In this document: piece after piece, positions 12,401 through 27,900 of the stretch | How positions within the stretch are numbered: the first letter of the stretch is position 1 | Layout: each line of letters begins with the position of its first letter | DNA from: Sinotaia quadrata | Taxonomy: Eukaryota; Mollusca; Gastropoda; Architaenioglossa; Viviparidae | Direction of reading: 5' to 3' | Assembly (NCBI GenBank): GCA_028829895.1 | Contig: CM054181.1 | Location: 3,792,501-3,856,500 of the forward strand | DNA length: 64,000 nucleotides | Notes under the pieces: generated by a model | What the model saw: only the letters and a program-made list of their open reading frames with translations | Told to the model about the DNA's origin: nothing | Database searches by the model: none | Made by a program: the position numbers and the translations under genes

Positions 12401-15400
12401 TATCAACTTAATATGTAGCAGCAATACTGCTCACATTTCATTTCACAAACTCTATCTTTGTTTTCTCGGTTTTCATTTCACTTTTACACTTTTTCTGTCA
12501 ATGAGAGAAAAATTTGTGTCTGATGCCACTGAACACATTGTTCCACTATCATGATATCTCTTTCAGTTTAGATAAAGTGACTTCAGTTCTATATATACAC
12601 ACAAGTCAGTAAGCCTTTTGCCTTTCAGCATCCCTCCTTTTATTTAATTTTCAAGAGATTGCAAGATAATCAGATTTCCATATCATGGTAACACAGTTAA
12701 GTTGGGGAAGGTGTTCTGAGTGACAGGTACAAGAGAGTATAATGGGATTGCTTAAAAATTATTGCAAACCTTGTCATCTTTGTAGTCCTTCATGGATTTC
12801 TTCACCATAAGGCGTGTATTTAAGATCTCTTCAACCATCCTAAGTTAACAAATACTTCATGAATTAATAGCATAGCATAATCAAGATATCTAATTCTAAA
12901 ATAATGATATTTAACTTTTCATTCTAATGTGGGTTTTTTTTATTTAAAAAGAATCATATGCTCTTAATTATGATATCCTAAACAATTAAAATAAGAAAAA
13001 GTAGACTGTTACTGACAATTTACTGTTAGCAGTATACACTCACATAGGCAGGATTCCTCTGCGTACTTTTTGTCTGATAAACACACAGCCATTGGGTGAA
13101 ATTGTCACATCTTTATGCAGCTCCTGGGCAAAAGAAAAGACAAACAGAATGGAATGTTAATAAATTTCACAATGAAAAATATGGGATATTTGGCCCTCTT
13201 GCCTAAAAGGTTTGTGCACCCCAGCTGTAAGATAAAGGAAATAATTTTCATCAAGAATTGACGATTAGAGATAATCAAAATTAAATTTCGAGGACATGTG
13301 CAAAGAGAAGTGTCCATATTTTTATTTTATGCAAATTTTTATTATTTAATATAAATTTTACTTTTTTTAATTTAAGAATGCAGTTTAAAAAACTAATTTA
13401 TATAGTTTATTGTGCTTAATATATTCATGAAATTTCAAGTCATAAAAGGGCAAATTTTTATTATTTAATATAAATTTAACTTTTTTATTTAAGAATGCAA
13501 TTTAAAGTCATAAAAGGGCAAATCTGAATAGAAAAATATCTAGGCAGTGAAATTCCCAACAGTTTAGAAAAAAGAAATTAAATCTCATTAATCTTTACTG
13601 ATGGAACCCACTCATAAATTTTTGAACACAATCAAAAAGATGAGAAAAAATGAAAAGAAACAGAAACATTAACATGTAAAATTATAAAAATTAAAAGATT
13701 ACATTTTAGTTCATACTGAAGTGCTTATTTCATGAAAATCATTTTGCTTATATGAAAGTAGTAAAATGTATTTCATGCAATGGTGGCTATGAATCAAGTT
13801 TAGTTAGACAGATATTGGACTGTAATGTCTGCAGTGAAGACCTAGATTAACTGTTAATGTATTTTAATGGACTATAATTTGTGCATTGTAGACCTAGATT
13901 AAATGTTAATGTATTTTAATGGACTATAATATCTGCATTGTAGACCTAGATTAACTGTTAATGTATTTTAATGGACTGTAATATCTGCAGTATAGACCCT
14001 AAATGTAATTGTTAGCAAATTTTACTGTACTGAACTGTAGTGTTGGCAGTGTAGATATAACTGTTAATGTATTTTACTGGACTATAATGCATGCAATGTG
14101 CAACTGTTCATGTATTACATATATCTTTGCTTAACATTTTTTTTCCTAAAACTAGATGACCATTTAAAATATTCAAATTAACCCCAGACTTAGCTGTAGC
14201 TTTTGGATTGTACATTTTCTCCTATTTTCTCTTATGTTCTCACACATGTACGAGTATACAAAGAATAAACCACTGGTATATGCATACTTTATATTTATAA
14301 TTTAACTTTTCTGGTGGCTTTTCTCACACATGTACAAGTATACAAAGAGTATACCACTGGTATATGCACACTTTATATTTATAATTTAACTTTTCTGGTG
14401 GCTATTCTCACACATGTACGAGTAGACAAAGAGTAAACCACTGGTATATGCACACTTTATATTTATAATTTAACTTTTCTGGTGGCTATTCTCACACATG
14501 TACAAGTATACAAAGAGTAAACCACTGGTATATGCACACTTTATATTTATAATTTAACTTTTCTGGTGGCTATTCTCACACATGTACAAGTATACAAAGA
14601 GTAAACCACTGGTATATGCACACTTTATATTTATAATTTAACTTTTCTGGTGGCTATTCTCACACATGTACGAGTATACAAAGAGTAAACCACTGGTATA
14701 TGCACACTTTATATTTATAATTTAACTTTTCTGGTGGCTATTCTCACACATGTACGAGTATACAAAGAGTAAACCACTGGTATATGCACACTTTATATTT
14801 ATAATTTAACTTTTCTGGTGGCTATTTTCCTGAATACCTGTTTTGTACTTGTGGTGATCAATTAAGCATACTTGCAATTTGTCAGAACTAATCTGTACAC
14901 CTGTTCTGTATTCGTGGTGATCAATTAAGCATACTTGCAGTTTGTCAGAACTAATCTTACACATGTTATACATGTTTGGTTAATTCTGCCTAATCAGAAT
15001 ATGTCTGGGGATTAAGACAGCCTTGGGGAGACTGGTGGAATGGAATACATGTACCTATACACATGTGCTTGTGCTATTATCATTAGCATATATGAGTTGG
15101 GTCAATTTCAAAATCAAGGGGAGACAATTATGCTAAACTTGCAGATGTCACTTTGTTTAGTTCACTCAACTATAAATAACCTAAATTGTGCAAATTTATA
15201 GCTGAAAAAGTCAAACCAGCTTAAGTCTCTTGCTAAACTGGCATTGTACATTTCTTCTGTTGAATCACTTTCTACAATGGTAGTGCTAATTTTTGTGCCA
15301 GTATCACTTATAAATCCATATATTACCAGTGTTAAGAAGATTGAGAAAGTGAGACTATTCACCAACCAAAAATTTTAAGAAATCAAAGAAATCAAAAACA

Positions 15401-15867
15401 AAATCCCAAATGTCTGCTAAAATTTTGACAACTTATGATAATAATTATATATCCATGATTCTTTGCAAATCTGTGAATAATATCCTACAAATCAATTACT
15501 TTAAAAATAACAATTATCAAAATGAAGAAGGCATGAAAATAAATGCTGAATAAATAAGCATATACAGGATTGAGTAAATGTATGTGTGTGCGTGTATTGC
15601 AAAACCTCCAATCACCTTATCTTGCAGAGAAAGGCTTGAACCCTCCTGTATATGAGGCCAGGTCATGGACCTCATGTACAACCAGCTATTTATAAAATTA
15701 CAGCAACCAGTAATGCTATCTTTTCCTTCAATTAAAAAAATATTGTAGTATTGTACTCTAATTTATTAAAAATTATTATCATTTGCAGATAATTTGTACT
15801 TACATTAATAACAGAAGGTGGAATGTGGAGTGAAGTACAGCCAAATTCAATGGGTCCATTTCTGAAA

Positions 15868-15905
<38 letters not shown>

Positions 15906-18900
15906 TTAATTATATAAAATTATAACCCAATAACAGGCACAGTTTCTTGAATGCATGGTGATTTTCTTTACTAACTCAACTCTCCAACCAAAAAACAACA
16001 GAAAATAGCATTAAAAAAATAGCCATGACCTCAGTTTTCACTTTATAATAAGACATTATCAAATAATAACTCAAGTCTAAAAAAATCCTGAGCATGATAT
16101 AAATAAATACTACTTTAAAATAAAACTAAAGTTTTGTGGGTTTTTTTTTACCAAAGTGTGCTTTGTATATAGTTTAAAATTGGTTTGAAATAGAGTAGGG
16201 TTGTTACAAAGAAATAATTAGGAACTATATAATTGAGGATCGGAAGACAATCGTTCTTGCAATTGTATAGCTGCTAAAATTAACTTGCAATTACTAAATT
16301 AATTCATACACAGAACTATATTTGTGGAAAGCAATGCTAACTGATATAAGCAAAACAAACATTAAGATTAATCACTTTTGAAGTTTGTTGCAGCTATAAA
16401 TTTTCTAAAACACACAACGCGGCCATTGCTAGAATTTGAAACAGAATCTTTTTTGGTTAACCAACGGAAACTCTTGGCGCTAAACTGCAGCAAAAAATAC
16501 ATAAAATTTTAAATACTAGTTGTGTAGAAGAATGAATGCCTTTCTCAGCACAACTATTCATTCAAAAGAATTTATAGCAACAATTTCAAATTAAGCCATG
16601 TATTTAATTGATTACCAAAGCTTATGGTTACACCTTTATTTTTTATTTTTTACTGACATAAGAAAAGGTTACATATGCACACAAAAAAATCCAGACCAAA
16701 GCAGATTTTTCAATCATGTTGAAACATGGCTGTGAGGCCCCATTTTAGCAAAAACATGTCCAAATCTTAGTAAGTGTAATTATTTTTCTTTCAAACATGG
16801 TTTAAGTCCCATTAAATAAAATATATCAGTGTGTTAGTAAAGACATTATCTGAAGGATGGCAGTGGTATTAAGAGCTAGTAATACATAGGTATTCAAGCT
16901 TCTAGTAAGGCTAGGGGTATTAAGAGATTCTATTAATGTTAAGCATTTCTAGTAAAGCAGGAATATTCAGAGCTAATAAAAATCATTACATTCCAAATTA
17001 TAAGGTTCACTCATCATTATATTCCGAGTTATAAGTCCCACCAGACTTACCCATCTAAGTTATAAGTCACACCATTATTACATTATAAGTTACAAGCCAC
17101 ACCCTCATTACAGTTTTTAATTCCAACACCTTACTGATCATTACATTCTGGGCAGTAAGTTCCACTAGGCTTTACCCTCATTACATTCCAGGACAATGTC
17201 CAACTAGGTATTACCCTCAATACATTCCAGGACAATAAGTCCCACCAGGCTCTACCCTCATTACATTCAGGATAGTAAATTCCTCCAGGCTCTACTTTCA
17301 TTACATTCCAGGACAGTAAGTCCCGCCAGGCACTACCCTCATTAAATTCCAGGAAAGTAAATTCCTCCAGGCTCCACCCTTATTACATTCCAGGACAATA
17401 AGTTCCTCCAGGCTCTACTGTCATTATATTCCAGGACAGCAAATTCCACCAGGTCTTGCCCCTCATTACATTAAAGGACACCAAATTATAACACCAAGTT
17501 AACCCTATTGCAATCTATCCTTCATTACATTCCAAGAAAAATAACTCCTAAGCCTACTCATACCAGAAGCCATACCTGGCTTTACACTTATTGTGTTCAA
17601 AGCCAATTCATATATGTTGTCTTTATATCAACAGCAATCCACAATTTTATGTTTCCTTTACATAAATTACCTATACAACCAACAACAAAATCAAAAAGAA
17701 AAAGAAAAAAAAGAAAAACAAAACCAGTCAAACATACTGCGCAGATGCCAGGTGCTCAAGCCGCCCCAAACAGGTTGAGAAACAGTAGTTGTAGGCAATC
17801 ATGATGGATGGGTAAAGAGACTGGAAATCTAAAACCACAACTGGATCCACATAAAAGCGAGACTCTGGTTCCAGTGTCAACGGAATGCACTCAGGTGCCC
17901 TTTGGCGTGCTCGCTGGTGCACGCTCGGTGAGACAGGAATGAAATTTAGTGGCTTAGCCAAACGTAGCATCATGGATTCCACACGATACTTGGAAAACAA
18001 ACACAAATAAAACTGAAAATTATACTTTAATTACAAATGCTAGAATAATTAAAAATGTTAAAATGAAGTAGACTTTAATTTCTTGGACTTATATGAAACA
18101 AAGAGAAGCAATAAATAATTAAAATCAATCTGCTATTTGATTTACTTTAAAATTTTATTTTATAAACCATTATCACCACAGGCATTATTTTTACAGACTA
18201 TACTCCCATCTTCAACATGTTTCTATGTAAAAACAACGAGAAAATAGAACTACATAACATATATTAACAAAATTAAATGTTATAATTTTTTCATACATGT
18301 TTACAAGACATATATTCTCCTACAGTCACTCGTTTACTATTAAATTTTCATAAGACGAGTTCCTAATTTATCATTTAAACTTACCTGTGAACCTCGAGAA
18401 AGAACATCATAAAACTCTATGCCAAAAACACGGGCAAACTCGCTGGTCTTGCCAATGATATCTAACTGATCCAGCATTTCTAACTGTCCCATAACACGAT
18501 CTGCATAGTGCCTTACAACACGCCAGCGTTGCAGGTGATTATGATGGTTGTACCAGTTTGTCAATATGCGAAAAGAATATGCAGGTATACGTCGGTGCAA
18601 AATATGGTAGGCACAGTTTTCATAAGAATAAATGTTCAGGGTCACCTGCAAAAACAGGTAGTGTCATGGAAATAATTTGTGTAAATGTATAGGCATTATT
18701 AAAATATAATGCAATTTCCTTTAAGAATTTTTAAAAAATATAATATATATGACAATTGTATGTCAAAGATCCACTACAACCTATACAGAAAAAAACTGGG
18801 GTAAATGTTTAATGCAATTTCCTTTAAGAATTTAAAAAAAATATAATATATATGACAATTGTATGTCAAAGATCCACTACAACCTATACAGAAAAAAACT

Positions 18901-21900
18901 GGGGTAAATGTTTTATTTACAGTAGAAAAAATATCTTAATGCAATGAAATCATACAAACAGAAAAAATGGAACTAAAAAGGTGCAGATTTAATCAGTTAC
19001 TAACCTCATGTCTAAGCACACGCCAAAGGTTCAATACAACACGACCCTCGATGTGAATTTCTGATGAGTGGTCAGCCCCCCATTCATCCTTTTCAGCACT
19101 AAATCGACTGCCATTTTTTGATCCTGAATAATAATAATAATAATATTAAATAAGTGTTATTAGAACTTAATCTTGTGTTAATCCTGACTAGAGAATGTGC
19201 CACTTGGAAAAATCATAGAGTGAGATAATGTTTTATACCTAAAAATCATACTCATCTACACACTGGATAAGGTCTGGACTGTTAAATTCTTGCATATAAA
19301 GCTAAAAAATCATACTCATCTACACACTGGATAAGGTCTGGACTGTTAAATTCTTGCACATAAAGCTAATGCCTAGAAATCATACCCATCTATAACATAA
19401 ATGGTTCTCTCTTTTTTTAAAGAAAGTTTATTGCAGACAGCAAAATTCTGACTAAATTATATTCAACATCTCCTTGCAAAATACCTATATTACAGTCAGA
19501 CTGTACTTCTCAATAAGTACTACAAATAAACAGAATACTACAGCATAGTACAATGCTTATAAATGTTATTCTTTGTCTGAAGAATATATAATATATATTC
19601 AAGTATAGCATATGTATCAATTTCATTCAGTGAATGACAAACATTTAGATTATACAGCCAGTAAAGCAAAATGTTGATTCTGTCTAAAAAATATATAGAA
19701 TATAAGCCAGTGTAGCACAATGTTTGTCATCTTATTCAATGTCTGGCAAACATATAGATTATACAACCAATATAGTACAATGTGTGTAAATCCCATTCAA
19801 TGTCTGGCAAACATATAGATTATACAACCAATATAGTACAATGTGTGTAAATCCCATTCAATGTCTGAAAAACATATAGATTATACAACCAATATAGTAC
19901 AATGTGTGTAAATCCCATTCAATGTCTGGCAAACATATAGATTATACAACCAATATAGTACAATGTGTGTAAATCCCATTCAATGTCTGAAAAACATATA
20001 GATTATACAACCAATATAGTACAGTGTGTGTAAATCCCATTCAATGTCTGACAAACATATAGATTATACAACCAATATAGTACAATGTGTGTAAATCCCA
20101 TTCAATGTCTGACAAACACAGATTATACAATCAATATTGTACAATGTCTGACAAACATATAGATTATATAAGCAATACAGCACAATGTGTTTAAATCTCA
20201 TCCAATGCCTGACAAATATATAGATTATACATCCAGTGGTGTTTTTTAAATTCTCATCATAAAGCAATCAAATTGTAAAATGTAAGTGAATATGGTTAAC
20301 AAATGCATGAACATAATCAAAATGAATACTTTATATGTTTAATACAAATGAATTTAACGTTATATCAGAGGAAATTTTATTTTACAAAAATATTACTAAA
20401 AGAAATTGTCAAGGAATTATCTCTCAATAAAAAAGAAAAGAAAAGAAAACTAAAAAGAAGAAACATATATTACCTTGAAAGCGTGCAATTTTTGAGCAGA
20501 TGTCAATACTCAGTTGTGCAGCTCTTTGCAAAAGGTATCCCCATGATAACTGTTGTATTTCAAAGCCAAGCAAAATGTCAGGATCATACCTTAAACAAAA
20601 AATCAAATTTTCTTAAACAAAAAATTAAATGTAATATTATTTACCAGTGAGACAGTGTAGTGTATGGTGTAAAATCAAATTTGATTAAAAAAAAATATCA
20701 ACATATTTAAATGAAATAAAAGATAAATTACAACATCTGATGAATAGAAATGGAAACTGACATTTTAAATTATCATACTAAATTATTAAATTCAGATTAT
20801 GTGCGCCTTTTATTCATGACTTTCTTTTTCCTTTTTGACTTAACACCCCACAAATTAAGTAATTGGCTTTATTAATTATCTGTAACTATCAAACAATACA
20901 ATGGCAATGCATTAAAAATAAATCTTGCCAGTAGATTAGAGAAGATTTTAACTTATAAATGCATGCACTGTCTGATAAAGTAATTATGACTATTTTACTC
21001 CAGTTTGACATAATTCAAACACAGCATTATAACTTAAAAGGCTGCAAAATAAACAACTCATTTCTGCATTGGTTAATAGACTCTAAGTTCTGCCTGATAT
21101 TTTTGTTTCCATGGCAGAACTTATAGTAGTTTTAAAGTGACTTTCAGAAGTATTAACCTTCTTTTTGAAATGAATAAGCATCTGTCCATTAGACCTAAAA
21201 GCAAAAAACAAGCAAGCAAGAACAAAACTATTTGTCTCCTGTTGTGTGGATGAAACTTGTCCATGTGATAAGTAGTAAAGATTTAGCAAACATAAGTGAG
21301 TGGATTCAGCATACATAATATGACCAAACAAATATTTGCTTTTGGCAAAAAAAGTTATGACAGAATAAGTAAGCAGACTTGAATCAATCACGATAATTAA
21401 CAAGCATGAATATATTTCATTGTACCTTATTTTATCATAACTACCAAGAGTTAAAAGGAAACTTTAATAAGTCAGTTTCATGTTAAAAGACACCCACACC
21501 ATAAATTAGTTTCATGTTAAAAGACACCCACATAATAAATTAGTTTCATGTTAAGACACCCATATCATAAATTAATTTTTTTGTTAAAAGACAACCCACA
21601 TCATATATTATTTTTTTTGTTAAAAGACAACCCACATCATAAATTAGTTTTATGTTAAAAGACACCCACTTCATAAATTTAGTTTCATGTTAAAAGACAC
21701 CCACATCATAAAGGTTTTGCCTCAACAAACCAGATTGTAGTTTTGAGCATCTATGGTTGCCAAACATAGGTAGGTCTGGAATAGGTGGTAATTCTGTTGT
21801 TCGTATTTCCAGCCATATGGATGTATAGCTAGGTGACTGAATGACATGGCCAAGCCACTACAGGTAAAGTTTAACCTACTGACCATGTGATTGACTGACC

Positions 21901-24900
21901 AACTAGATCAATCTGCACACGCATGCACTAGTGCACCAAAATATGCCAGATATTTCAGAGCCAATTCTGCTACCATAAACAGTAAGATGCACAGAATGCT
22001 TCCTAGACCAAAACTAGTAAAATGAATGCCAGTTCTAAATATGACTGAGCCAGAAATTATTATAAAAATAATCTGTGCCATTGCAAATAAAAAGTTTTCT
22101 TTTAAAAAAAAAAAAAAAAAAGAACTGCAGTCAACCCAACTTACATACATATATCTCAATGAGTGTCATAGATCTCTCATTTTCCAGGCCCAATTTAGTG
22201 ATCATTTTATCTCCTCTTTGGATTAGTGAATGTTAATTGTTCCAAGTGTATTTTTAAAAATGATTGTGCACTATTTTACTACAGTAAAACAATATAAATA
22301 AAGCAAACCAACATTTATAAATAAAGACACACACAATGATAGTGTATTATTTTGATGCAACTCCCTTGCAGTGATAAGTTTTGTTTGCTTTTTTCTGCTA
22401 TATGCTGGATAATTTTTCTACCTAGGGCTAATAATTCAAGACTATATTAATAACTGACATTATAAAACAATTTCAAAAACAGGTAAAATGCGTAGTCATG
22501 TTAATACATGACTGAATCTGAAAAATGGAGAAATGAATTAAGGTACATTTAAAAAAAAAGAATAGTCCCATATAATATAGAGTGGATGGCAAATATGACA
22601 GAAAAGTCCTCACACACAAATCAATGGGAGTGCATACACTCAAAGGTAAATGAAAAGAAAACCAGTGTCATCATTTCTGTAACAATTCACTCACCGATGG
22701 CATAACTGTTCAATTTGTAAAAACAAATCGACTTCAGTAGGGACATAGATTATATCAAGGTCCTCCAGCATTCCGCATTTCTGCAACAACTTCTGTTGTT
22801 CTTTTACAACTGTTTTAGCAGGAATTGAGGGCTGTAGGTTTCCCTGGGGATTTATTAGACAGCAAGATTCTGCATCAACAACAATGACTCCAGCTAAGTT
22901 ACGGGGCCCTCTCTCCTGTGGTATATCATCAAAGATGGCATAAAAGATGCACCGGATGGGGTCAACTTCTGGGTCAGGCATTAGATCACTCCGTGAGTCT
23001 GCATGCAATTCCAGACTTAGCACTGTTAGGTACTGGTGCTTTATTCGGCAAAGAAAAATTAAAAATCAGATAACAGTATTAAGGTCTCAATCTTCAGAAA
23101 AGAAAAATAATTACTAAAGTCAAACCAAAACAAATAAAACCTTGATTAAGTGAGTTCTTGATGATTTGAAGTTATTGAACTTCTCTGAGCATGTTTCATT
23201 CTATTATGCTTATTTTACTCTAACAGCTCATAGTTACAAAGACTATTCTTGATAAGTCAAAGTTCTGAAATCCATAAGAGAAGAATTTTTCTTGCAGACT
23301 GTGTTACATATGACATCAATAAAATTCTATTTAAATCTATACATTTTCTTTTGAAAAATGGAGAGTAACATCATTTCTAAGTGAGTTGACTGTTATGATC
23401 ATTAAGATGTTATATGAACAAATCTTATAGGAAATACATTTGTATAACCTTGAAAACTCAAATCCCCCACATACACACCGGCCAACCACCACCACACACA
23501 CACACATCATTACCTTAGGTTCAACTCTTTATATTTAAAGAGAACCATGTACAAAAATAAAACAACACTAAAATGAAAGAAGTGCACTGATACATATACA
23601 TTAGATGGACAGTAGTGCATAGATGATTGGATGTTTTATTGTCATATAACAAACCAAACATTTTGTGAAGATGGTTATCATATTTTCATATCAAACTAGA
23701 TACCAGATTCATTTAATTTTTAAGGCATTATGTGCTTTGACTCGTTTATATTTATATAAACTTTTTTACATCACCTTTAGTGTCTTGAATTTTGCTTTGG
23801 CATAAAATGAATGAAGGATAAATATTATGAATTTGAATACATATGCCAAATCCAACAACAGCAAATGATCACAGTAAATTTCGTCTTGAAAATCAGTTAT
23901 AAAATCCCAAATTGTGCAATTACACTGTAACACCGTGTTTTTAGCCAGGAGAGCTACTGACCTTATGCAGAGCTTTGGCTTCTTGAAGTTTCTGCTGTGT
24001 CACTTTGAACCCATGCACATTTTTGGGTGTCGGTCCATCAATCTGTGAATTATCCCCTTGCTAGATAAGAAAAATAAAATCCAACAACCAAAATAAATGT
24101 AAGGGTAACTTATAACCTTTTTACAAAAAAATTCCCAGTGACAATGAGATATCAAATTACAGTAAACTACAATAATAGTATATACACAACTTATGATTAA
24201 AATACGTAGGATTTAAAATAGTTTACAAATACCTTAGTTATTTTATATAATAGGATTTAAAATAGCTTTCTTCTTAAAAAAAGAAAAGAATAGTGTAGCT
24301 AGGATTTAATGAGAAGACACTGTGAAGACTAAATTTGCAAATCTAAATGTTCAAAATATAACATTCACAAAATCATAAAGGATTGAAATGAGTTTAGCAA
24401 AAAATTTTTTGTGTTCACAATTCCACACTACTGATAGAAGGTAACTAAGGTGACAGCAAAAATATTACAATGAATATATCATTAGAATAGAAATCTCCAC
24501 ACCAAAACACTATCATATCCTCCCCAAATATTTTGTTAATCTATCACCCAAAATGAATTAATAGCAACATGATGTAATTATGAATAAATTATTAATTTAT
24601 CCCAACTTAAAATGTTTACCTTGTCTAGAGCAGAAAAAATTGTATGTCGAAGTGCTGACTGAGTATTAGTGGATAGACGTCTAAGTGGTGGGCACTGGTG
24701 GGTAGCCAACTTAACCTTTACTTCTTTTCTCTCTCCTTCTTCACTCAATACTGGCTGTGATAGACACCTGCTGGTTATGGGAGTACACTCTGTGTCAAAC
24801 AGCTCTGATGATGTCCTACGCACTGGTGTGCTATGAAATACTGAAACCAAAGCTGGAGAAGGGTGTCTGGGTGTACTAGGGGTTTGATCATAGCCAGGGT

Positions 24901-27900
24901 GAAGCTTTGCTTTGTTTGCAGTAGACAATTTGTCGAAATCATTCTCAGAATCTTTAGTCTTTTCCCTCTGGAATTTTCTCTTTTTTCCTTTGAACCCTGA
25001 GGCTGAATTTATTTCCATCTTCTCTTTGTCTGTGAGCTCTGTGGTTACATCATGATCAATGTTCATGTCTTGTTCCTTGAGCTCTATGACTGCATCACTT
25101 TGGAATCGTCTTTCTGTTTCTTTTAGCTTTGTGAATGCATTACTTTCAGTTAGGATTTCATCCTCTTCACTACCATCTTCTGTTGCTCTATCTCTTGTTG
25201 ATAGTCTGCTATGGCAATTATCTAAATCTATATCTCCTATCAAGGTTGTGTCTGTCTGTAAGTCAAGATTCTCTGTAGCTTTGTTTACTGCCTTCTTATC
25301 CATTTTATTTCTTGGACACTGGATGCTCAGGATTTTTTGCTGAAGCCATTCATACACAGCTGTAAACCTGGGAGGGGGTTTAACAGGAGTAATAACACAT
25401 TTCTCATCTCCATTTAATGCATACCATAGTTCAGGATCGTGCTTCAACCTCTCTGCTAGTGAGAGTGGCTCAGAGCCGATGAAAGACTGAGATGATAGCA
25501 AACAATTACCAGCTGCCATTATTGTCTGAAAGGCTTGAAGACCTGTGATTCCTTCTGGAGGACCATGCTCTTCTAAGTCTACTACCTGGAAAATCAGCAG
25601 GGCACCTTTGTTTCATTAATTTGTGACCATTTACCCTTTGATATATTTATCCTTCATAAACGGCTTATCCTAGTAAGAAATCAATGAACAAAGTCAGAAA
25701 TGGACAACGTTTCTCTAAGGAAATGACCACAGATCTTGACATGAAACAATATCTTTATCTGTGGTTAAGGCACAATGAATGACCGGATGTCCATTAGAAA
25801 ACAAAGCAACCCCCCCCCCCCCCAATCTGTAAATTATTAATGCTGCTAGCCAAACCACATGATAATTCAAAATTGAACTTTCCTGGTTAAAAAGGCACAA
25901 ACAGAACTCCTGTTTGGTTCCATTTTGTGCAAGTGGACTAAGTAATTTATTTATATGTAAAATCAATGCATAATAAATAATCAAATATATCCCCTTAAAT
26001 TACTATTCTACAAATGTATCAAGAATTCACAAAAAATTAATTTTAGTCCAATAATGACTTTTAGCCAAATTAAACACTCACAATAATGTATGTTAATGAT
26101 AATTATAAAGTAAGACTATAGTGTGACATATACAGGTAGGTAGAAATTTTGTGTTGCACGTAGCTGTATTTTGTGACGATATAATTTTATAATATGGAAA
26201 CAAAAGATTATGCTTCTAACACACAACACCACTCACATATTAAATTTTAAAAAAAACAACCTATCACAGTATTACTAACATTACCAAGATCATAAATCTG
26301 CAAGGAAAACACGTATTTTTTTCTTTTGGCTACATATCAGAAGACTGGGTGGGTGGGGTGGGTTTTTTTTCCTTACTAAAATCTTTTAGCAACAGCTCTT
26401 GAAGTGAAGTCAGGACCAGCTACCTCCTGATCTAATTTGTTTCAGTTAAAAAAAAAAATAAAAAAAGAGGCAACAATGAAAAAATGTAGGAGAATGACTA
26501 ACATTATGATTTAAACATTATGAAATCAACAATTAATAAATATTCTTGCCAAAATTCAGTTGGAAAAGGCAAAGTAGTCAATCAGACTCAGGAGTCTTAA
26601 GTTTCTTTATAAACTTTGAATTTGAGCTTTAATCCTTCAGCATCTTGACAATGCAAAGCAACAAGCAAATGCATTCTAATAACAAAGGTAACTCTCCCAT
26701 AGAAGTTTGTAAATTTATTGTTAGTATCAGTGTTGCTCAACCACAAATTATTCCTGTTTAAGTGGTAATTGTGACCAACGACAATGACAACAACAACATT
26801 AATAAGATGAGTTATGCTACTTCTATCTTGCATGAATATATATTTAATGGATCTGATGTGGATTGGATGTGGTCACAATATACATATTGACAAAAAAGTT
26901 TCTGATATAGTGAAAATGTAAGCACAAATGTACCAAGGAAAAAGGCACACAATGCAGAACCAGTGTCCAGAATGTGTCTACTAGAAAGATGCATAAGGTA
27001 CAGGCATTTTAATTATAAGATCATCACATTTTAGTGATGAAATCATCTACCTGAAGCAAACATTATAAGGCACATTACGACTAGAGATGAAGACCTAGGA
27101 TTGCGTTTATGAATAAAGAAATATGGAAAAAAGCTGAATTAATATCTTCACATAAAACATTTTATCACCAATGACATGCCAAAGTAAGAAATTGTTGTGA
27201 CTTTAGAAGTAGGTCAGAAAATGAAACACAATGATAATAAAATTATGTTACTTAAAACAAAGGAAAAAAATAAACAAACTTTAAATTTAAAATTATGTCT
27301 GATTTACTGATAATCAATATTCATATTTATAAAAACCAAGATTCAGTAAATAAAAATTATAAATTAAAAAATCTTTTTAAGTGAAGCATGCTTTAATTTA
27401 AGAATTTTCATTCTCTAACAAAGTGAACATTATAAAAAATTAAACATAATTACCAATGTAAAGATAGTAGTTTTAAATATCTGTGTCTATATATTAAGAG
27501 AATGTTGAATGCAACTAACAATGAATGAGAATTACACTGTTAGATTTTAAATATGATTGGCTTAAATAGCAACCAACAACCCTCCCCCAAAATATATATA
27601 TATATATATAAATTATTTTTTGTGCATATGTTAAAGAACTTTCCATGGGTTTTTTTTTTTTTTTTTGTTTGTTTTAAAGAAATCTTTTCAGGGACAGTTG
27701 GATGATGATTAATCAGGATTCTGATTATCTGAGTTTATTGAACATCAAAATTATCCAGAATAACTGAAAGTCTACTCAGTCTCTTGTAAATTCAATATAC
27801 TGAGTCTGTCAAACCCCAATCATGGTCAGCATGCATGAAAATATTGTGTGATTGGTTTATACTAATGTCTGTCAAAACCCAATCTTGATAAGCATGTTAT

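Larger units (their letters stand above)
13124..15803. other. REV3L intron (2,680 bases) with three minisatellites
   Basis: Three different tandem arrays lie almost end to end (52-, 84- and 63-base units, 13817-14960). Outside them the sequence is AT-rich with nothing recognised. Confidence 0.7.
15862..17737. other. REV3L intron (1,876 bases)
   Basis: Starts beside exon 17 with a (CA)n run and ends in a degenerate 46-47-base repeat array. The middle is AT-rich without recognised content. Confidence 0.65.
19124..20473. other. REV3L intron (1,350 bases)
   Basis: Largely repeats: a 64-base duplication (19240-19395) and a 61-base array (19545-20235). The short flanks are AT-rich. Confidence 0.7.

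Noticed and set aside
17508..17804. 98-codon plus-strand ORF overlapping exon 16
   Set aside because: Built partly from the degenerate 46-base array and antisense of the REV3L exon.
14237..20235. Regular arrays considered as CRISPR
   Set aside because: Units are contiguous repeats with no unique spacers, and the genome is eukaryotic.
20303..20650. 115-codon plus-strand ORF across exon 13
   Set aside because: Antisense to a highly conserved REV3L exon; Lys/Ile-rich composition reflects AT-rich intron.
25517..25519. ATG at 25519 as a separate gene start
   Set aside because: The frame continues upstream to an acceptor at 25586, and the upstream residues match REV3L.
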